Positions 1-8,578 of a stretch of 64,000 bases of DNA are shown in pieces; position 1 is the first letter of the stretch; each line of letters begins with the position of its first letter. Source of the DNA: Cylindrospermum sp. FACHB-282 (GTDB lineage: Bacteria; Cyanobacteriota; Cyanobacteriia; Cyanobacteriales; Nostocaceae); contig NZ_JACJRJ010000006.1 of NCBI RefSeq assembly GCF_014697195.1, forward strand, positions 62,001-126,000, in the 5' to 3' direction. The translations under genes and the position numbers were made by a program. Under the pieces are notes generated by a model. That model was not told where the DNA came from, made no database searches, and was given only the letters and a program-made list of their open reading frames with translations.

Positions 1-994
1 CTTTAGATAATTGCCCTTCAATCTCTTCTGGATTCGGTAAAGTTGCCTTATTGTAGCGCTGTTGTAGAATTTGGGGAATAGCAGTATTTGTCCACTTGAT
101 GGGGGTAATTTGTTGAATTCTGTCTAGACGATAGTTATACCAATCAGTTTTTCTATCAGGACTTTGCCCAAAAGCACATAGGTAAACTGCACGCTGTACA
201 TAGTAGATGCAAACTGGATAAATTAAAGATTCCACAGCCTTTCCTAACCTGGCGCTGTTGTAAGTTAGTCTGATGGGTGGGACTGGAGTTTGTCCCCAAA
301 TTTCTCTCAATTCGTGTTGCCAGTCCTCTACTTGATCTATAGTGGTGCGGGGGCTGACATAATCAAGTTTGAAGAAGAACCGCTGGACACCGCAGATTTG
401 CTGGGAATGATTTTGAGCAATGCTTGCTAAGTCTTCTTGATTGAGAAAATTCAGTTCATAGCTGTTGAGATTGGTAGAGGTTGGTGCTTGATTTGCAGAG
501 ATGGGACGAGATGGTAACTTCTTGACGCGGTGATATTTCTGCTGTCGATATTCCAGCCAACCTAATTTTTGGAGAATTTCTAAATCTGCTTGCAAAGAAC
601 GACGAGTTACCCCAAACAACCGCTGCTGTAGTAGTGCGTCTAATTTTTGGGAGATTTCAACATGAGTAAGAAGCGATCGCTTCCATTCTGATTCATTCAG
701 TCCCGTTTTGGCATCAAACAACCATGCAGCGGTAGTTTTAGCACAAAGGCAGTTGGCATCGTGCAAGTCAGGAATTGCTTCTGCTTTAGGATGATTTTGA
801 TTAAAGAAAGCATCTCTCCAATCGGCAAAAGTAAAGGGATCGTCAAGCACCAAGCGGGTTTCATCGGAACCATATAGCGATCGCAACCATACCCACAAGC
901 GAATTGCCCGCAGCAGGTTTTGTTTAAGGCTACCGCGTGCTAACCATTGCAGCAATTCTACTTGAGGGATATCTAAAAAAATTTGCTCGGACAC
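1..994 (-). CDS. TIGR03985-type CRISPR-associated WYL-like protein, C-terminus cut by window
   Basis: Open frame read on the minus strand that runs off the left edge without a stop. After the start comes LLQWLARGSLKQNLLRAIRLW, a pattern I recognise from the cyanobacterial TIGR03985 CRISPR-associated family, then a helical DNA-binding-like middle (RSLQADLEILQKLGWLEYR) and a WYL-like sensor part (AVYLCAFG.., DWYNYRLDRI). WYL proteins are ligand-responsive transcription regulators, so a role in controlling the divergent type III operon is likely but inferred. The frame continues upstream to ATG at 1057, but those codons match a non-coding repeat module also present at 48718-48740, so GTG at 994 is my preferred start. 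No clear ribosome binding site precedes either start. Confidence 0.8.
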   Translation of the reverse strand, partial: MSEQIFLDIPQVELLQWLARGSLKQNLLRAIRLWVWLRSLYGSDETRLVLDDPFTFADWRDAFFNQNHPKAEAIPDLHDANCLCAKTTAAWLFDAKTGLNESEWKRSLLTHVEISQKLDALLQQRLFGVTRRSLQADLEILQKLGWLEYRQQKYHRVKKLPSRPISANQAPTSTNLNSYELNFLNQEDLASIAQNHSQQICGVQRFFFKLDYVSPRTTIDQVEDWQHELREIWGQTPVPPIRLTYNSARLGKAVESLIYPVCIYYVQRAVYLCAFGQSPDRKTDWYNYRLDRIQQITPIKWTNTAIPQILQQRYNKATLPNPEEIEGQLSK

Positions 995-1060
995 TTGCTG
1001 AGTATAGTCAGGTATTTGACATTTTGCACCATTCTCAATTAGCCCTAAAATCAGCATTTC

Positions 1061-1131
1061 AACCAGTTTTAACTGGTTTATGCTTTCAGCCGGAACTTTA
1101 GTTCACGGCTTTTGGCAATTGGTACAAGATG
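1061..1131 (+). repeat. 71-bp double-hairpin repeat, copy 1
   Basis: Starts with the palindrome AACCAGTTTTAACTGGTT and continues into a second imperfect hairpin (AGCCGGAACTTTAGTTCACGGCT). Near-identical 71-bp copies lie at 48589-48659 (inverted) and 56908-56978. This copy sits in the divergent promoter region between the WYL-like gene and csx3, so it could form part of their leader RNAs. Confidence 0.85.
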
Positions 1132-1218
1132 CCAGGTATCATACCAGCATAAAACACTTTGGAACTAGCCTCTTCCAGCACCGTGTATGATGTAACCATT
1201 GGTTGGAAGATGACAGCA

Positions 1219-1524
1219 ATGAGTACTTACAAAATCGAGTTAAAAGACGGAATATTACGGATTAGTTTTGGTGAACCGGCGCAGAATGACCAAATTGTGA
1301 AGGATGCGGCGGCACGGTTGGAAGAAATGGCCCAGTCGGGAGAACTGGCTGGGGGCCCGCTGTTGAAGATTAATGGGCCAGTTTCCATCCCCGTAGCATT
1401 TGTTTTAGCCCATAAACTTGCTCATATATATGGTGCGATCGCCTTTTTTGACCCAAAATTAGGTAAATATGTGGTTTCAATTACTCATAATCCAGCGTAT
1501 AAATTAGGAGATTTGCTTGATTAA
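1219..1524 (+). CDS. csx3: Csx3 (Crn3-type cyclic tetra-adenylate ring nuclease), stand-alone
   Basis: A protein of about 101 residues matching the Csx3/Crn3 fold by its central INGP...LAHKLAH motif and FFDPKLGKYVV strand, ending in KLGDLLD. Family members degrade the cyclic tetra-adenylate second messenger made by Cas10 and so switch off CARF effectors. The His-rich helix (H65, H69) and the DPKLG aspartate (D78), expected for activity, are present. The open frame extends upstream to 1159, but the MSTYKIEL start at 1219 aligns exactly with the MSTYQIKL start of the next gene. It is the first gene of the type III operon and is followed by 195 bp before a second, fused Csx3. Family assignment is firm; catalytic activity is inferred. 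Confidence 0.85.
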   Translation: MSTYKIELKDGILRISFGEPAQNDQIVKDAAARLEEMAQSGELAGGPLLKINGPVSIPVAFVLAHKLAHIYGAIAFFDPKLGKYVVSITHNPAYKLGDLLD

Positions 1525-1719
1525 ATTCATGACCTATTCTATTTCTCTGGAGAGAGAAAATAAACCAAACTTTTGAAAGTTTTACAACAATTAATTTGCT
1601 CTTTTCAAAGAAAAATAAAAGTCTTGATTTCAGAGACTTTTAGATATTTGTCTGACGAAAAAATAAATAAAGCGGCAAGACTATTGGCTTCGTTGGTTTT
1701 TTATCCTGCGTCTTAATTC

Positions 1720-2637
1720 ATGAGTACTTACCAGATCAAATTAGAGGGTGACATCTTAAAAGTAGGATTTGGCGCTACCCTAGCCACAGGTGATCAAATT
1801 GTCCGTGATGCTGACACCAGGCTAAATGAGATGATTGCTTCTAGAGAATTACCAGGTGGTTCCCTAATTAAAATCAACGGACGCACATCTGTACTAGTTA
1901 GTCAAGTTTTAGCCGCTAAATTGTCGAAGTTGTATGAGGTAATTGCTCTTTTTGACCCCAAGATTGGCGATAAAGGACTGGATAGGTACGTAGTCACTAT
2001 CAGTAATAACCCTGAGTACAAAGTTGGGGATATTTTGGATGTAGTGCGAACAAAGCAACAGTCAAATATCAAAGTTGTGCTATGTGGGTTTGCGAATACG
2101 GGAAAAACTTGTTTTCGGGATGGTTTAAAACAGGCGTTATTGCAAATTCCCAATGCACCAGAGTCTTATATCATCTCAGGTTGTCCAGATGGGGATGGTT
2201 CATGGTACGGAGAAACTGCACGCCGCGATTTAGATTTAGCGCAGACATTAAAAGCGGAATACAAAGCCGGATTTACGCCAGAGTTCGCGCGACTGAAAGC
2301 ACAGGAAGTCAAGGGAATTAATACACCGATATTTGTCTTTGATGTCGGTGGCAAAATTTCCCCAGAAAACCGTTTGATTATGGCTGAAGCGACTCACGCC
2401 GTAATTTTAGTGAAAAATGAAACTGAAATAGCACCTTGGCAAGAATTATGTGAGTCGTTGAATTTACAAATAGTAGCCATCATTTTTAGTGATTATTACG
2501 GAACAAATGACGTGATACATTCGGAAATGTCACCTCTAAAGGGAAGCGTTCACCGTTTGCAGCGAGGGGAGAATGTTGCAGAACGTCCGATAGTGCAAGC
2601 ATTAGCAAATTTATTAGTAAATAAGTATAGAGGATAA
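1720..2637 (+). CDS. csx3: Csx3 fused to AAA/P-loop ATPase domain
   Basis: 305 residues. Residues 1-108 are a Csx3 domain paralogous to the preceding gene (same MSTY start, KING, LFDPKIG, YKVGDILD). Residues 116-305 are a P-loop NTPase with Walker A GFANTGKT (123-130) and a Walker-B-like IFVFDVGG. Csx3-AAA fusions are known in type III loci, where the ATPase is thought to couple to cyclic oligoadenylate handling. Unlike the stand-alone copy, the two His positions of the Csx3 helix are Ala66 and Lys70 here (LAAKLSK), while the aspartate (D79) remains. The Csx3 half may therefore bind rather than cut, or work with the stand-alone copy. It ends 3 bp before cas10. Confidence 0.88.
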   Translation: MSTYQIKLEGDILKVGFGATLATGDQIVRDADTRLNEMIASRELPGGSLIKINGRTSVLVSQVLAAKLSKLYEVIALFDPKIGDKGLDRYVVTISNNPEYKVGDILDVVRTKQQSNIKVVLCGFANTGKTCFRDGLKQALLQIPNAPESYIISGCPDGDGSWYGETARRDLDLAQTLKAEYKAGFTPEFARLKAQEVKGINTPIFVFDVGGKISPENRLIMAEATHAVILVKNETEIAPWQELCESLNLQIVAIIFSDYYGTNDVIHSEMSPLKGSVHRLQRGENVAERPIVQALANLLVNKYRG

Positions 2638-2640
2638 ATC

Positions 2641-4953
2641 ATGACTAACAACATCCATCCCATATCTATAGGCATAGCTTGGTGTTTAGCTTGGGGTAAC
2701 GAACGCAAACCTAAATTTGATTTGGATGTATTGAAACTAATGCATCAAGCATTGAAGACTGGGGTACAAGTTCCGCAGGAAGTGCAGGAGTTAGTTGATG
2801 CAGTCAAAGAATTAGATAAATTAGATAAAGAGGAAAATTATCCTAAAACCGTAAATGAATTAGAACAATTAACTAAACAACATCCAATTCTTTGGGAATC
2901 TAAAATTGGCTTAATTTACGGTGGTGCAACCAAAATTAAGCAATATGTTTTTGAAGAATCTAAACTTCCAGATATTCGCGGTGCATCTGGACTTTTAGAC
3001 CAAATTAATACAGTTGATTTACCTGCATTTTTTAACAAATCTCCCGAATCGAACCTTTACAGATTTTATTATCCAGAAGTTAGAGATTGGGTAGAATCTA
3101 ACTTTCCTGATGTACCTTTACTAGAAGCATTAATTCCAGAATTAATTATTTATTCCTGCGGTGGTAATATTCTAGCTTTTTGTCCCGCTGCTTTTGTTGA
3201 TGACTTAGCTAATGCAATTGAAAAGCGTTACACATACAAAACATTAACAGCCAACTCAGGTGCAGTAGGAGATACTTTTAGATTACTAGAAATCCGCTTT
3301 GGATTGTTGCGAGATAATATAAAAGATACTTTTTGGTTAGAACAATATCAAGAAAAGTATGAAGATAAATTAGTAGAATCATATTTTGGCAAACTAGATC
3401 AAGATTCCAATATTGAAGAAAGCTTTAAAAATCGCAAAAGTTTTAACGAATTAACAACAAAACTAGTAATTCTTTTTAATCAACGTCGCAGCGGCAACGA
3501 AACCGAAAATCGTCCCAATCGGCGCTATCCACCGATGTTAGAAACACACCCTTATCTTCGACGCGACGAAACAGAAAAACGTTCTGCAATTACTCAAGCT
3601 GATAAACTTCCTGGAAAACCATATTTTTCTGAACCTTCTGCTATCAAGCGCAAATTTGGTGATAGAGCAAAAACTGGAGAATACAAAGAAACTGTTTGGG
3701 ATAAAAGTAAACCTCCAATATATGAAGGTTGGGTACAACGATTTGAGAAATTCTTAGATCAGAATCCCATACAAAAGAAGAAATATTTAAAAGAGATTAA
3801 CTTAGAAAATGTTGAACTTCCTGAATCTCTAACACAGCTTGGTAATGTAAGTAATGGTTATATTGCTTATATTTATGCTGATGGTAATAATATGGGCGGA
3901 GCAATTCAAAAAATCCGCACTCCTAAACAATATCAAGAATTTAGCGAAGATGTTGATAATGCAACCAGATATGCTGTTTTTCAGGCATTATCTGAAAATC
4001 TACAACCGCGTAAATTACAGGGTATTGATGAAGCTAAATCAAGATTAAAAAATGGTGATTTAATTCATCCATTTGAAATTATCACCATTGGCGGTGATGA
4101 CATTTTCTTGATAGTACCAGCAGATAAAGCCTTACAAATTGCTAAAATGATTGGCGAGCAATTTGAAAACATACTTTTGTGTGAAGCTACAATATCGAAT
4201 GTAGAAATAAAAGGCGAATATAAAGTACAAGAAAAACTAACCGATCCTAACAAATTTCATCGTTTTTCCGAAAAAATATCAGAACATTATCAATGTAAAT
4301 TGAGTATGTCAAGTGGTGTATTAATTACTAGCTATAGTACGCCAATTTATTACGCAGAAGATTTAACAAAACAGTTAATGAAATCCGCAAAAGGATATGC
4401 TAAAATCTTGATAAGCAATGACAAGCAAGAAAATAAAAAAATTACTTATTATGGTGGTACAGTTGATTTCTTCACCCTGAAATCAGTAACAATGATTTCG
4501 TCCAATATTGAAGGATTTCGCAAACAAGCTTTAACTATTAATAACATAGGAGCCAAGCTTCAGCTATATGCTGCACCCTATACATTGCCTGAATTAGATA
4601 GATTACTTAAAGCCATTGAGGCATTACAAAAAGCTGAGTTTCCTAAATCGCAACTTTATCAAGTTCGTAGCTATTTAAAACTAGGTAGACGAACTGCGAG
4701 TTTAAATTATTACTATTTTCGTCACAGACTTAAAAAAGGACAAGACGCACTTAAAGCAGACTTTGAAGATAAGTGGTGTACAGCTAAAACAAATAAAGGT
4801 AATATCGCACCTTGGATGTACAACTTCAAAGAAGATGAAGATGATGAGACAAAATATGAAACCATCTGGCGGGAAATGGTAGATTTATTTGATTTAATTA
4901 CATTCTCAAAAAGCGAATCTCCCCAACCATCACACAAGGAGACTACGCGATGA
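2641..4953 (+). CDS. cas10: Cas10, type III large subunit (GGDD cyclase, no HD motif seen)
   Basis: 770 residues, the signature subunit of type III effector complexes. The first palm-like region has IYGGATKIKQYVF and DIRGASGLLDQIN. The second palm has YADGNNMGG (D414) and IGGDDIF (G484-D487), the GGDD motif that makes cyclic oligoadenylates. I find no HD dyad in the N-terminal 100 residues, so single-stranded DNA cleavage is probably lost and signalling kept. A GAGG ribosome binding site lies 9 bp before ATG. The stop overlaps the next start by 4 bp (ATGA), so translation is probably coupled. Subtype III-D is inferred from csx10 and csx19 downstream. Confidence 0.92.
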   Translation: MTNNIHPISIGIAWCLAWGNERKPKFDLDVLKLMHQALKTGVQVPQEVQELVDAVKELDKLDKEENYPKTVNELEQLTKQHPILWESKIGLIYGGATKIKQYVFEESKLPDIRGASGLLDQINTVDLPAFFNKSPESNLYRFYYPEVRDWVESNFPDVPLLEALIPELIIYSCGGNILAFCPAAFVDDLANAIEKRYTYKTLTANSGAVGDTFRLLEIRFGLLRDNIKDTFWLEQYQEKYEDKLVESYFGKLDQDSNIEESFKNRKSFNELTTKLVILFNQRRSGNETENRPNRRYPPMLETHPYLRRDETEKRSAITQADKLPGKPYFSEPSAIKRKFGDRAKTGEYKETVWDKSKPPIYEGWVQRFEKFLDQNPIQKKKYLKEINLENVELPESLTQLGNVSNGYIAYIYADGNNMGGAIQKIRTPKQYQEFSEDVDNATRYAVFQALSENLQPRKLQGIDEAKSRLKNGDLIHPFEIITIGGDDIFLIVPADKALQIAKMIGEQFENILLCEATISNVEIKGEYKVQEKLTDPNKFHRFSEKISEHYQCKLSMSSGVLITSYSTPIYYAEDLTKQLMKSAKGYAKILISNDKQENKKITYYGGTVDFFTLKSVTMISSNIEGFRKQALTINNIGAKLQLYAAPYTLPELDRLLKAIEALQKAEFPKSQLYQVRSYLKLGRRTASLNYYYFRHRLKKGQDALKADFEDKWCTAKTNKGNIAPWMYNFKEDEDDETKYETIWREMVDLFDLITFSKSESPQPSHKETTR

Positions 4954-5699
4954 TATATCTTAATCAAGCATCGAACACTTACACAGTTAAACCCTACACA
5001 ATTACTGCCATAATTGACTCAGCATTATGTGTAGGTGCAGGAGGTTCTTCTGGTTCCTTAGCAGATAAACCAATTGTCCGCAACTCAGAAGGTAATTTAC
5101 TAATTCCTGGTTCACAAATTAAAGGAAGAGTGCGCCATGAATGTGAAAAAATCCTGCGAGGTTTAGGATGGGAAATTTCCGAATCTCCCAATGCAGGAAA
5201 AATGGTTATCCGTACAAATAATGCACCTGCTAAATTTGCACGAGATGAATACAAAATACCTGGATATGAAAATACATATCACTGTTTAATTAGTCAAATT
5301 TTCGGCGACCCCGTTTTACCTTCACGGGCAATTTTTGACGATTTAGTTTGTACAGAAGAACCAGAAAATTTAGCTGAAGTATTGCGTCCAGGGGTAACAA
5401 TTAATCGCCGTCGTCGCATTGCAGAAGAGAAAAAACTTTACTTTCTCGAAACTTCACCTGTAAACGCAAAACTTCAGTTTAAAGGAGAAATCCACATTCA
5501 ACCAAGTCTTACACCCGAAAGACCAGATTATGCAAAAGTATTAATCTTAGCAGGCTTGCGACAAATTTATGCATTAGGTGGAAGTAAGTCGGCTGGTTTA
5601 GGTTGGTTGCATTGGGAACTAGACGAATTAGAAAACGAATTAGAAAATATTAATGTTGCTGAAGTTTGGCAGTTTTTAGCAAAAGGAGAGATAAAGTGA
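4950..5699 (+). CDS. Cas7-family RAMP backbone subunit (Csm3-like)
   Basis: 249 residues with the RAMP layout: a first strand, a short loop GAGGSSGSLADKPIVR, then LIPGSQIKGRVRHE and a C-terminal glycine loop LGGSKSAGLGWL. Asp39 in the SLADKP loop sits where Csm3-type subunits carry the target-RNA-cutting aspartate, so this subunit may be catalytic. The start is set by an AAGGAG site 10 bp upstream and by the 4-bp overlap with cas10. Together with the next two genes it gives the order Cas7, Cas5-like, Cas11-like. Confidence 0.88.
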   Translation: MIYLNQASNTYTVKPYTITAIIDSALCVGAGGSSGSLADKPIVRNSEGNLLIPGSQIKGRVRHECEKILRGLGWEISESPNAGKMVIRTNNAPAKFARDEYKIPGYENTYHCLISQIFGDPVLPSRAIFDDLVCTEEPENLAEVLRPGVTINRRRRIAEEKKLYFLETSPVNAKLQFKGEIHIQPSLTPERPDYAKVLILAGLRQIYALGGSKSAGLGWLHWELDELENELENINVAEVWQFLAKGEIK

Positions 5700-6979
5700 A
5701 GCGTATTGAATTAGAAATTAAAGCATTATCTCCCTTAGCAATTTCTCGACAAAAACCAGGCGGTTCCGTAAGTGAATGTGAAGATTATATTCCCGGTACC
5801 GTCATTCGTGGTGCGGTTGCAAGTGAAATTTTAAAACAATTTGGTCAACAATTTGCAAATCTTAGCGAAAATGGCGGTCATTTTCAGGCATTATTTTTAG
5901 GTGATGAACCTGCAATTTTTCAAAATGCTTATCCTGCAAATGTAAAAGCTGGACACGGTAGAATATTTCCTCAAAATCGGATAAAAGAAATAAAGTTATT
6001 ACCTACTACTGCTTTAAGTTCCAAAACTAAATCAGGATTTTGCAGAAAAAAAGATGGGGAGCCTACAACTAAAGACAAAGGTGCTTTCGATAGTTTAATC
6101 GACAGATTTTGTGCTGAACATTATGGTTTACCTTATGATCCTAATTGTCCAGAAGATGGAGGAAGAGTTGAACCATATAGCGGCTTTTATAGTAAAGTAG
6201 ATGGGATGTATTATAGTGCTTCAGCTAGTAAACGCCTCTTAACAAGAGTCGGTATTAATCGCAGAAGAGCAACATCTGAAGAAGAAATATTGTATAGTAT
6301 TGAAGTTCTCAATGAAACTGAAGCTAAAACTAATAAACCTCAATTTTTTAAGTCATCTATTTTAGTTCCAGATGATTTAGACAATCTACCGGAAAAATTG
6401 CATCACTTTATCAATAATAATTCTAAAATTTTTCGCTTTGGTGGCTCAACCTCACGAGGATTAGGGAAGGTAAAAATTGATGCTAAATTAGGAGAAATTC
6501 AAAAAAATATCCAAGACAAAATAGAAGTATTTAATGATAAGTTGTGGGAACGTTGGCGAAAATGGTCAGTTTTTGGTAATTCAATAGAGGAATTACCCAA
6601 GCGTACCTACTTTGCTTTAGACTTACAATCAGATGCAATTTTTACTGAAAAATGGCAACGCACTACTGTGATTTCTGCACAGATGTTAAAGCAATTCACA
6701 AATGCAAATATTGAAGATGAATCTTTAAAACTTGAAGTTGCTTATAGTAGTTACGATTATCGTTCAGGCTGGAATGCAGCTTGGGGATTAATGAAAGATG
6801 TAGAACTAATAACTAATAAAGGTGCGGTTTATTTATTTAGCACTACACAGCCGGATATTTGGTATACCGCTTTAGCTGATTTAGAGTTAAAAGGAGTTGG
6901 AGAACGCACTTGTGAAGGTTTTGGTCAAGTAGAAGTTTGTAATGATTTTCATCTTGTATTTAGAGAGGAGGCTGCATGA
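5696..6979 (+). CDS. csx10: Csx10, type III-D Cas5-like RAMP protein
   Basis: 427 residues from GTG at 5696. The N-terminus (IELEIKALSPLAISRQKPGG, then DYIPGTVIRGAVASEIL) is the pattern I associate with Csx10, the Cas5-like subunit that caps the crRNA 5' handle in type III-D. Glycine loops FGGSTSRGLGK and ERTCEGFGQVEV are RAMP features. A longer frame begins at ATG 5666, but an excellent AGGAGAG site 6 bp before GTG and the overlap with the upstream TGA (GTGA) decide for 5696. Csx10 is the main reason for calling the subtype III-D. Confidence 0.88.
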   Translation: MKRIELEIKALSPLAISRQKPGGSVSECEDYIPGTVIRGAVASEILKQFGQQFANLSENGGHFQALFLGDEPAIFQNAYPANVKAGHGRIFPQNRIKEIKLLPTTALSSKTKSGFCRKKDGEPTTKDKGAFDSLIDRFCAEHYGLPYDPNCPEDGGRVEPYSGFYSKVDGMYYSASASKRLLTRVGINRRRATSEEEILYSIEVLNETEAKTNKPQFFKSSILVPDDLDNLPEKLHHFINNNSKIFRFGGSTSRGLGKVKIDAKLGEIQKNIQDKIEVFNDKLWERWRKWSVFGNSIEELPKRTYFALDLQSDAIFTEKWQRTTVISAQMLKQFTNANIEDESLKLEVAYSSYDYRSGWNAAWGLMKDVELITNKGAVYLFSTTQPDIWYTALADLELKGVGERTCEGFGQVEVCNDFHLVFREEAA

Positions 6980-7389
6980 GTTTACCTACAGAACAAAAAA
7001 TAGAGTTACAGGTGCAAAAGGGAATTCGTCAATCTGAAGATGATTTAGTAATTTGGATTCAGGATGCTTTGGATGAAACCAAGTATGAAGATTTACAAGA
7101 ATCTCAATTTCGCAATTTAGTGCGTGTTGCAGATACTACTGAAAGTGTTGAAGTAATTAAAAATTTTATTCGCTATCAAGTTGGTCGGGAGAAAAAATGG
7201 GGTAGAGGTGAAGGTTCTTTAGCTGAAAGAATTATCAAGGATATTGATAATAACATCAAGAAAGCTGCTCAAATAATTGGTGAGTGCTGTGAAACTGATT
7301 TTAAACCGATTTGGCTAGAACTGATTCGCCGTTATTTAGGTTATGGCGCACGCTATTTGAAATATAAGCGTGATGGAAATGCAGTATAA
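6976..7389 (+). CDS. Cas11-like small subunit of the type III complex
   Basis: 137 residues, predicted mostly helical and lysine-rich, with DTTESVEVIKNFIRYQVGR and a WGRGEGSLAERI segment. Size, helical character and position right after csx10 fit the small subunit (Csm2/Cmr5/Cas11-like) that lines the target strand. It overlaps csx10 by 4 bp (ATGA) and has GGAGG 5 bp before the start. Sequence families of small subunits diverge strongly, so the assignment leans on context. Confidence 0.72.
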   Translation: MSLPTEQKIELQVQKGIRQSEDDLVIWIQDALDETKYEDLQESQFRNLVRVADTTESVEVIKNFIRYQVGREKKWGRGEGSLAERIIKDIDNNIKKAAQIIGECCETDFKPIWLELIRRYLGYGARYLKYKRDGNAV

Positions 7390-7420
7390 ATAAAAAAATG
7401 TTAAATTAAGGTTGAAAAAA

Positions 7421-8539
7421 ATGAGAAATACACTTATTTGCACCGTTGGAACAAGCTTATTGAATAATCTTAAATATGCAGAAGAATCAATTAAGCAAGT
7501 ATTTGATGATAGAAATTGGAATCAGTTAGCTTTATTATTGCTTCAGAGAAAAAATTCAGATCGTATATGTGGCGCAGAAATAAACTCAATTACAAGTATC
7601 TGTGAAAAAAAGCTACTAGCTGCACGTATACGGTTAATATTCCTAGTTTCTGACACGGACGATGGGAAAAATACTGGAAATATACTGAAACTGTATTATG
7701 ACAATAAGAAAAATAATTCCCTGTTTTTTGAGAAAGTAGAAGTCCGTGTACTTGAAGGATTACGTGATGATGATGTCAAGGCTTTTAAACAGCAAGGGTT
7801 AAAAAATTTAGTTAAAGAAATTAGCACAGAAGTGAGAAAATTTACTCCAGAAGCAATTGCGATTAATGCAACTGGTGGTTATAAAGCACAGATATCATTT
7901 GCAGGGATGATTGGACAAGCATTAGAAATGCCTGTTTACTATTTGTTTGAGAAATTTTCAGAAGTAATTGAGTTACCACCACAACCTGTCGCTTTAGATT
8001 TAGCATTTTGGCTTAATAATTATCTTTTGTTTGCACAGCTTGAAGATGAACCAACTATAGAAGAATTACAACTTGAAGCTAATTTAGAAAGTGAATATTT
8101 GTATTCACTCATTGATAAAGAAACATTAGGAGAAACAAACGTAGTTAGTCTTTCAGCAATGGGTGTCTTATTTAATGAACGTTGTCGATTACAATTTGCT
8201 AAACAAGAAACAACAATTCTTTCTTTAGTGCCTAAAGATGAGACTGAACCAAGTCGTAAAGCTATTAATTTACGAGATGATCATGGAAAGGATATTCTTC
8301 AAGAATTTTCTGAGAGAATTTGTTACTCTCCCTATGTTAAAAAAATAATCAATTCTCTCCCTTTTAATCCCAAACGTACTAATCCAATTAGACGAACTAC
8401 TGATAAGGGAATAGTAGAGTTTGTTTTGACTTGGACAAGTGCAGGACTAGGAATATGTATTGAAACAACAGGAAGAAATTTAGCTGAAACAAATACCATA
8501 GCCTTACACTTACAAAAAGAATTTGCGGAGAATAATTAA
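7421..8539 (+). CDS. CARF-domain effector (APE2256/Csm6-like N-terminus), probable RelE-like C-terminus
   Basis: 372 residues from ATG 7421, chosen over TTG 7412 because AAGG lies 9 bp before it. The CARF fold is shown by TLICTVGTSLL at the N-terminus, LVSDTDDGKNTG (about 76-87) and the INATGGYKAQ loop (148-157), which binds cyclic oligoadenylate. The last 80 residues (YVKKIINSLPFNPKR, then GIVEFVLTWTSAGLGICIE) resemble a RelE/ParE-type fold, as in the CARF-RelE ribosome-dependent mRNA interferase Cami1; this part is inference. It carries no HEPN RxxxxH motif that I can see. It sits inside the effector operon and would be activated by Cas10 signal and relieved by the Csx3 proteins. Confidence 0.8.
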   Translation: MRNTLICTVGTSLLNNLKYAEESIKQVFDDRNWNQLALLLLQRKNSDRICGAEINSITSICEKKLLAARIRLIFLVSDTDDGKNTGNILKLYYDNKKNNSLFFEKVEVRVLEGLRDDDVKAFKQQGLKNLVKEISTEVRKFTPEAIAINATGGYKAQISFAGMIGQALEMPVYYLFEKFSEVIELPPQPVALDLAFWLNNYLLFAQLEDEPTIEELQLEANLESEYLYSLIDKETLGETNVVSLSAMGVLFNERCRLQFAKQETTILSLVPKDETEPSRKAINLRDDHGKDILQEFSERICYSPYVKKIINSLPFNPKRTNPIRRTTDKGIVEFVLTWTSAGLGICIETTGRNLAETNTIALHLQKEFAENN

Positions 8540-8578
8540 CGTAATTTTGACACACTCAAAAACCACCACCTAAAAACT

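Noticed and set aside
5666-5695. Upstream ATG start for Csx10
   Set aside because: The extra ten codons overlap the upstream gene and lack a ribosome binding site, while GTG 5696 has an excellent one.
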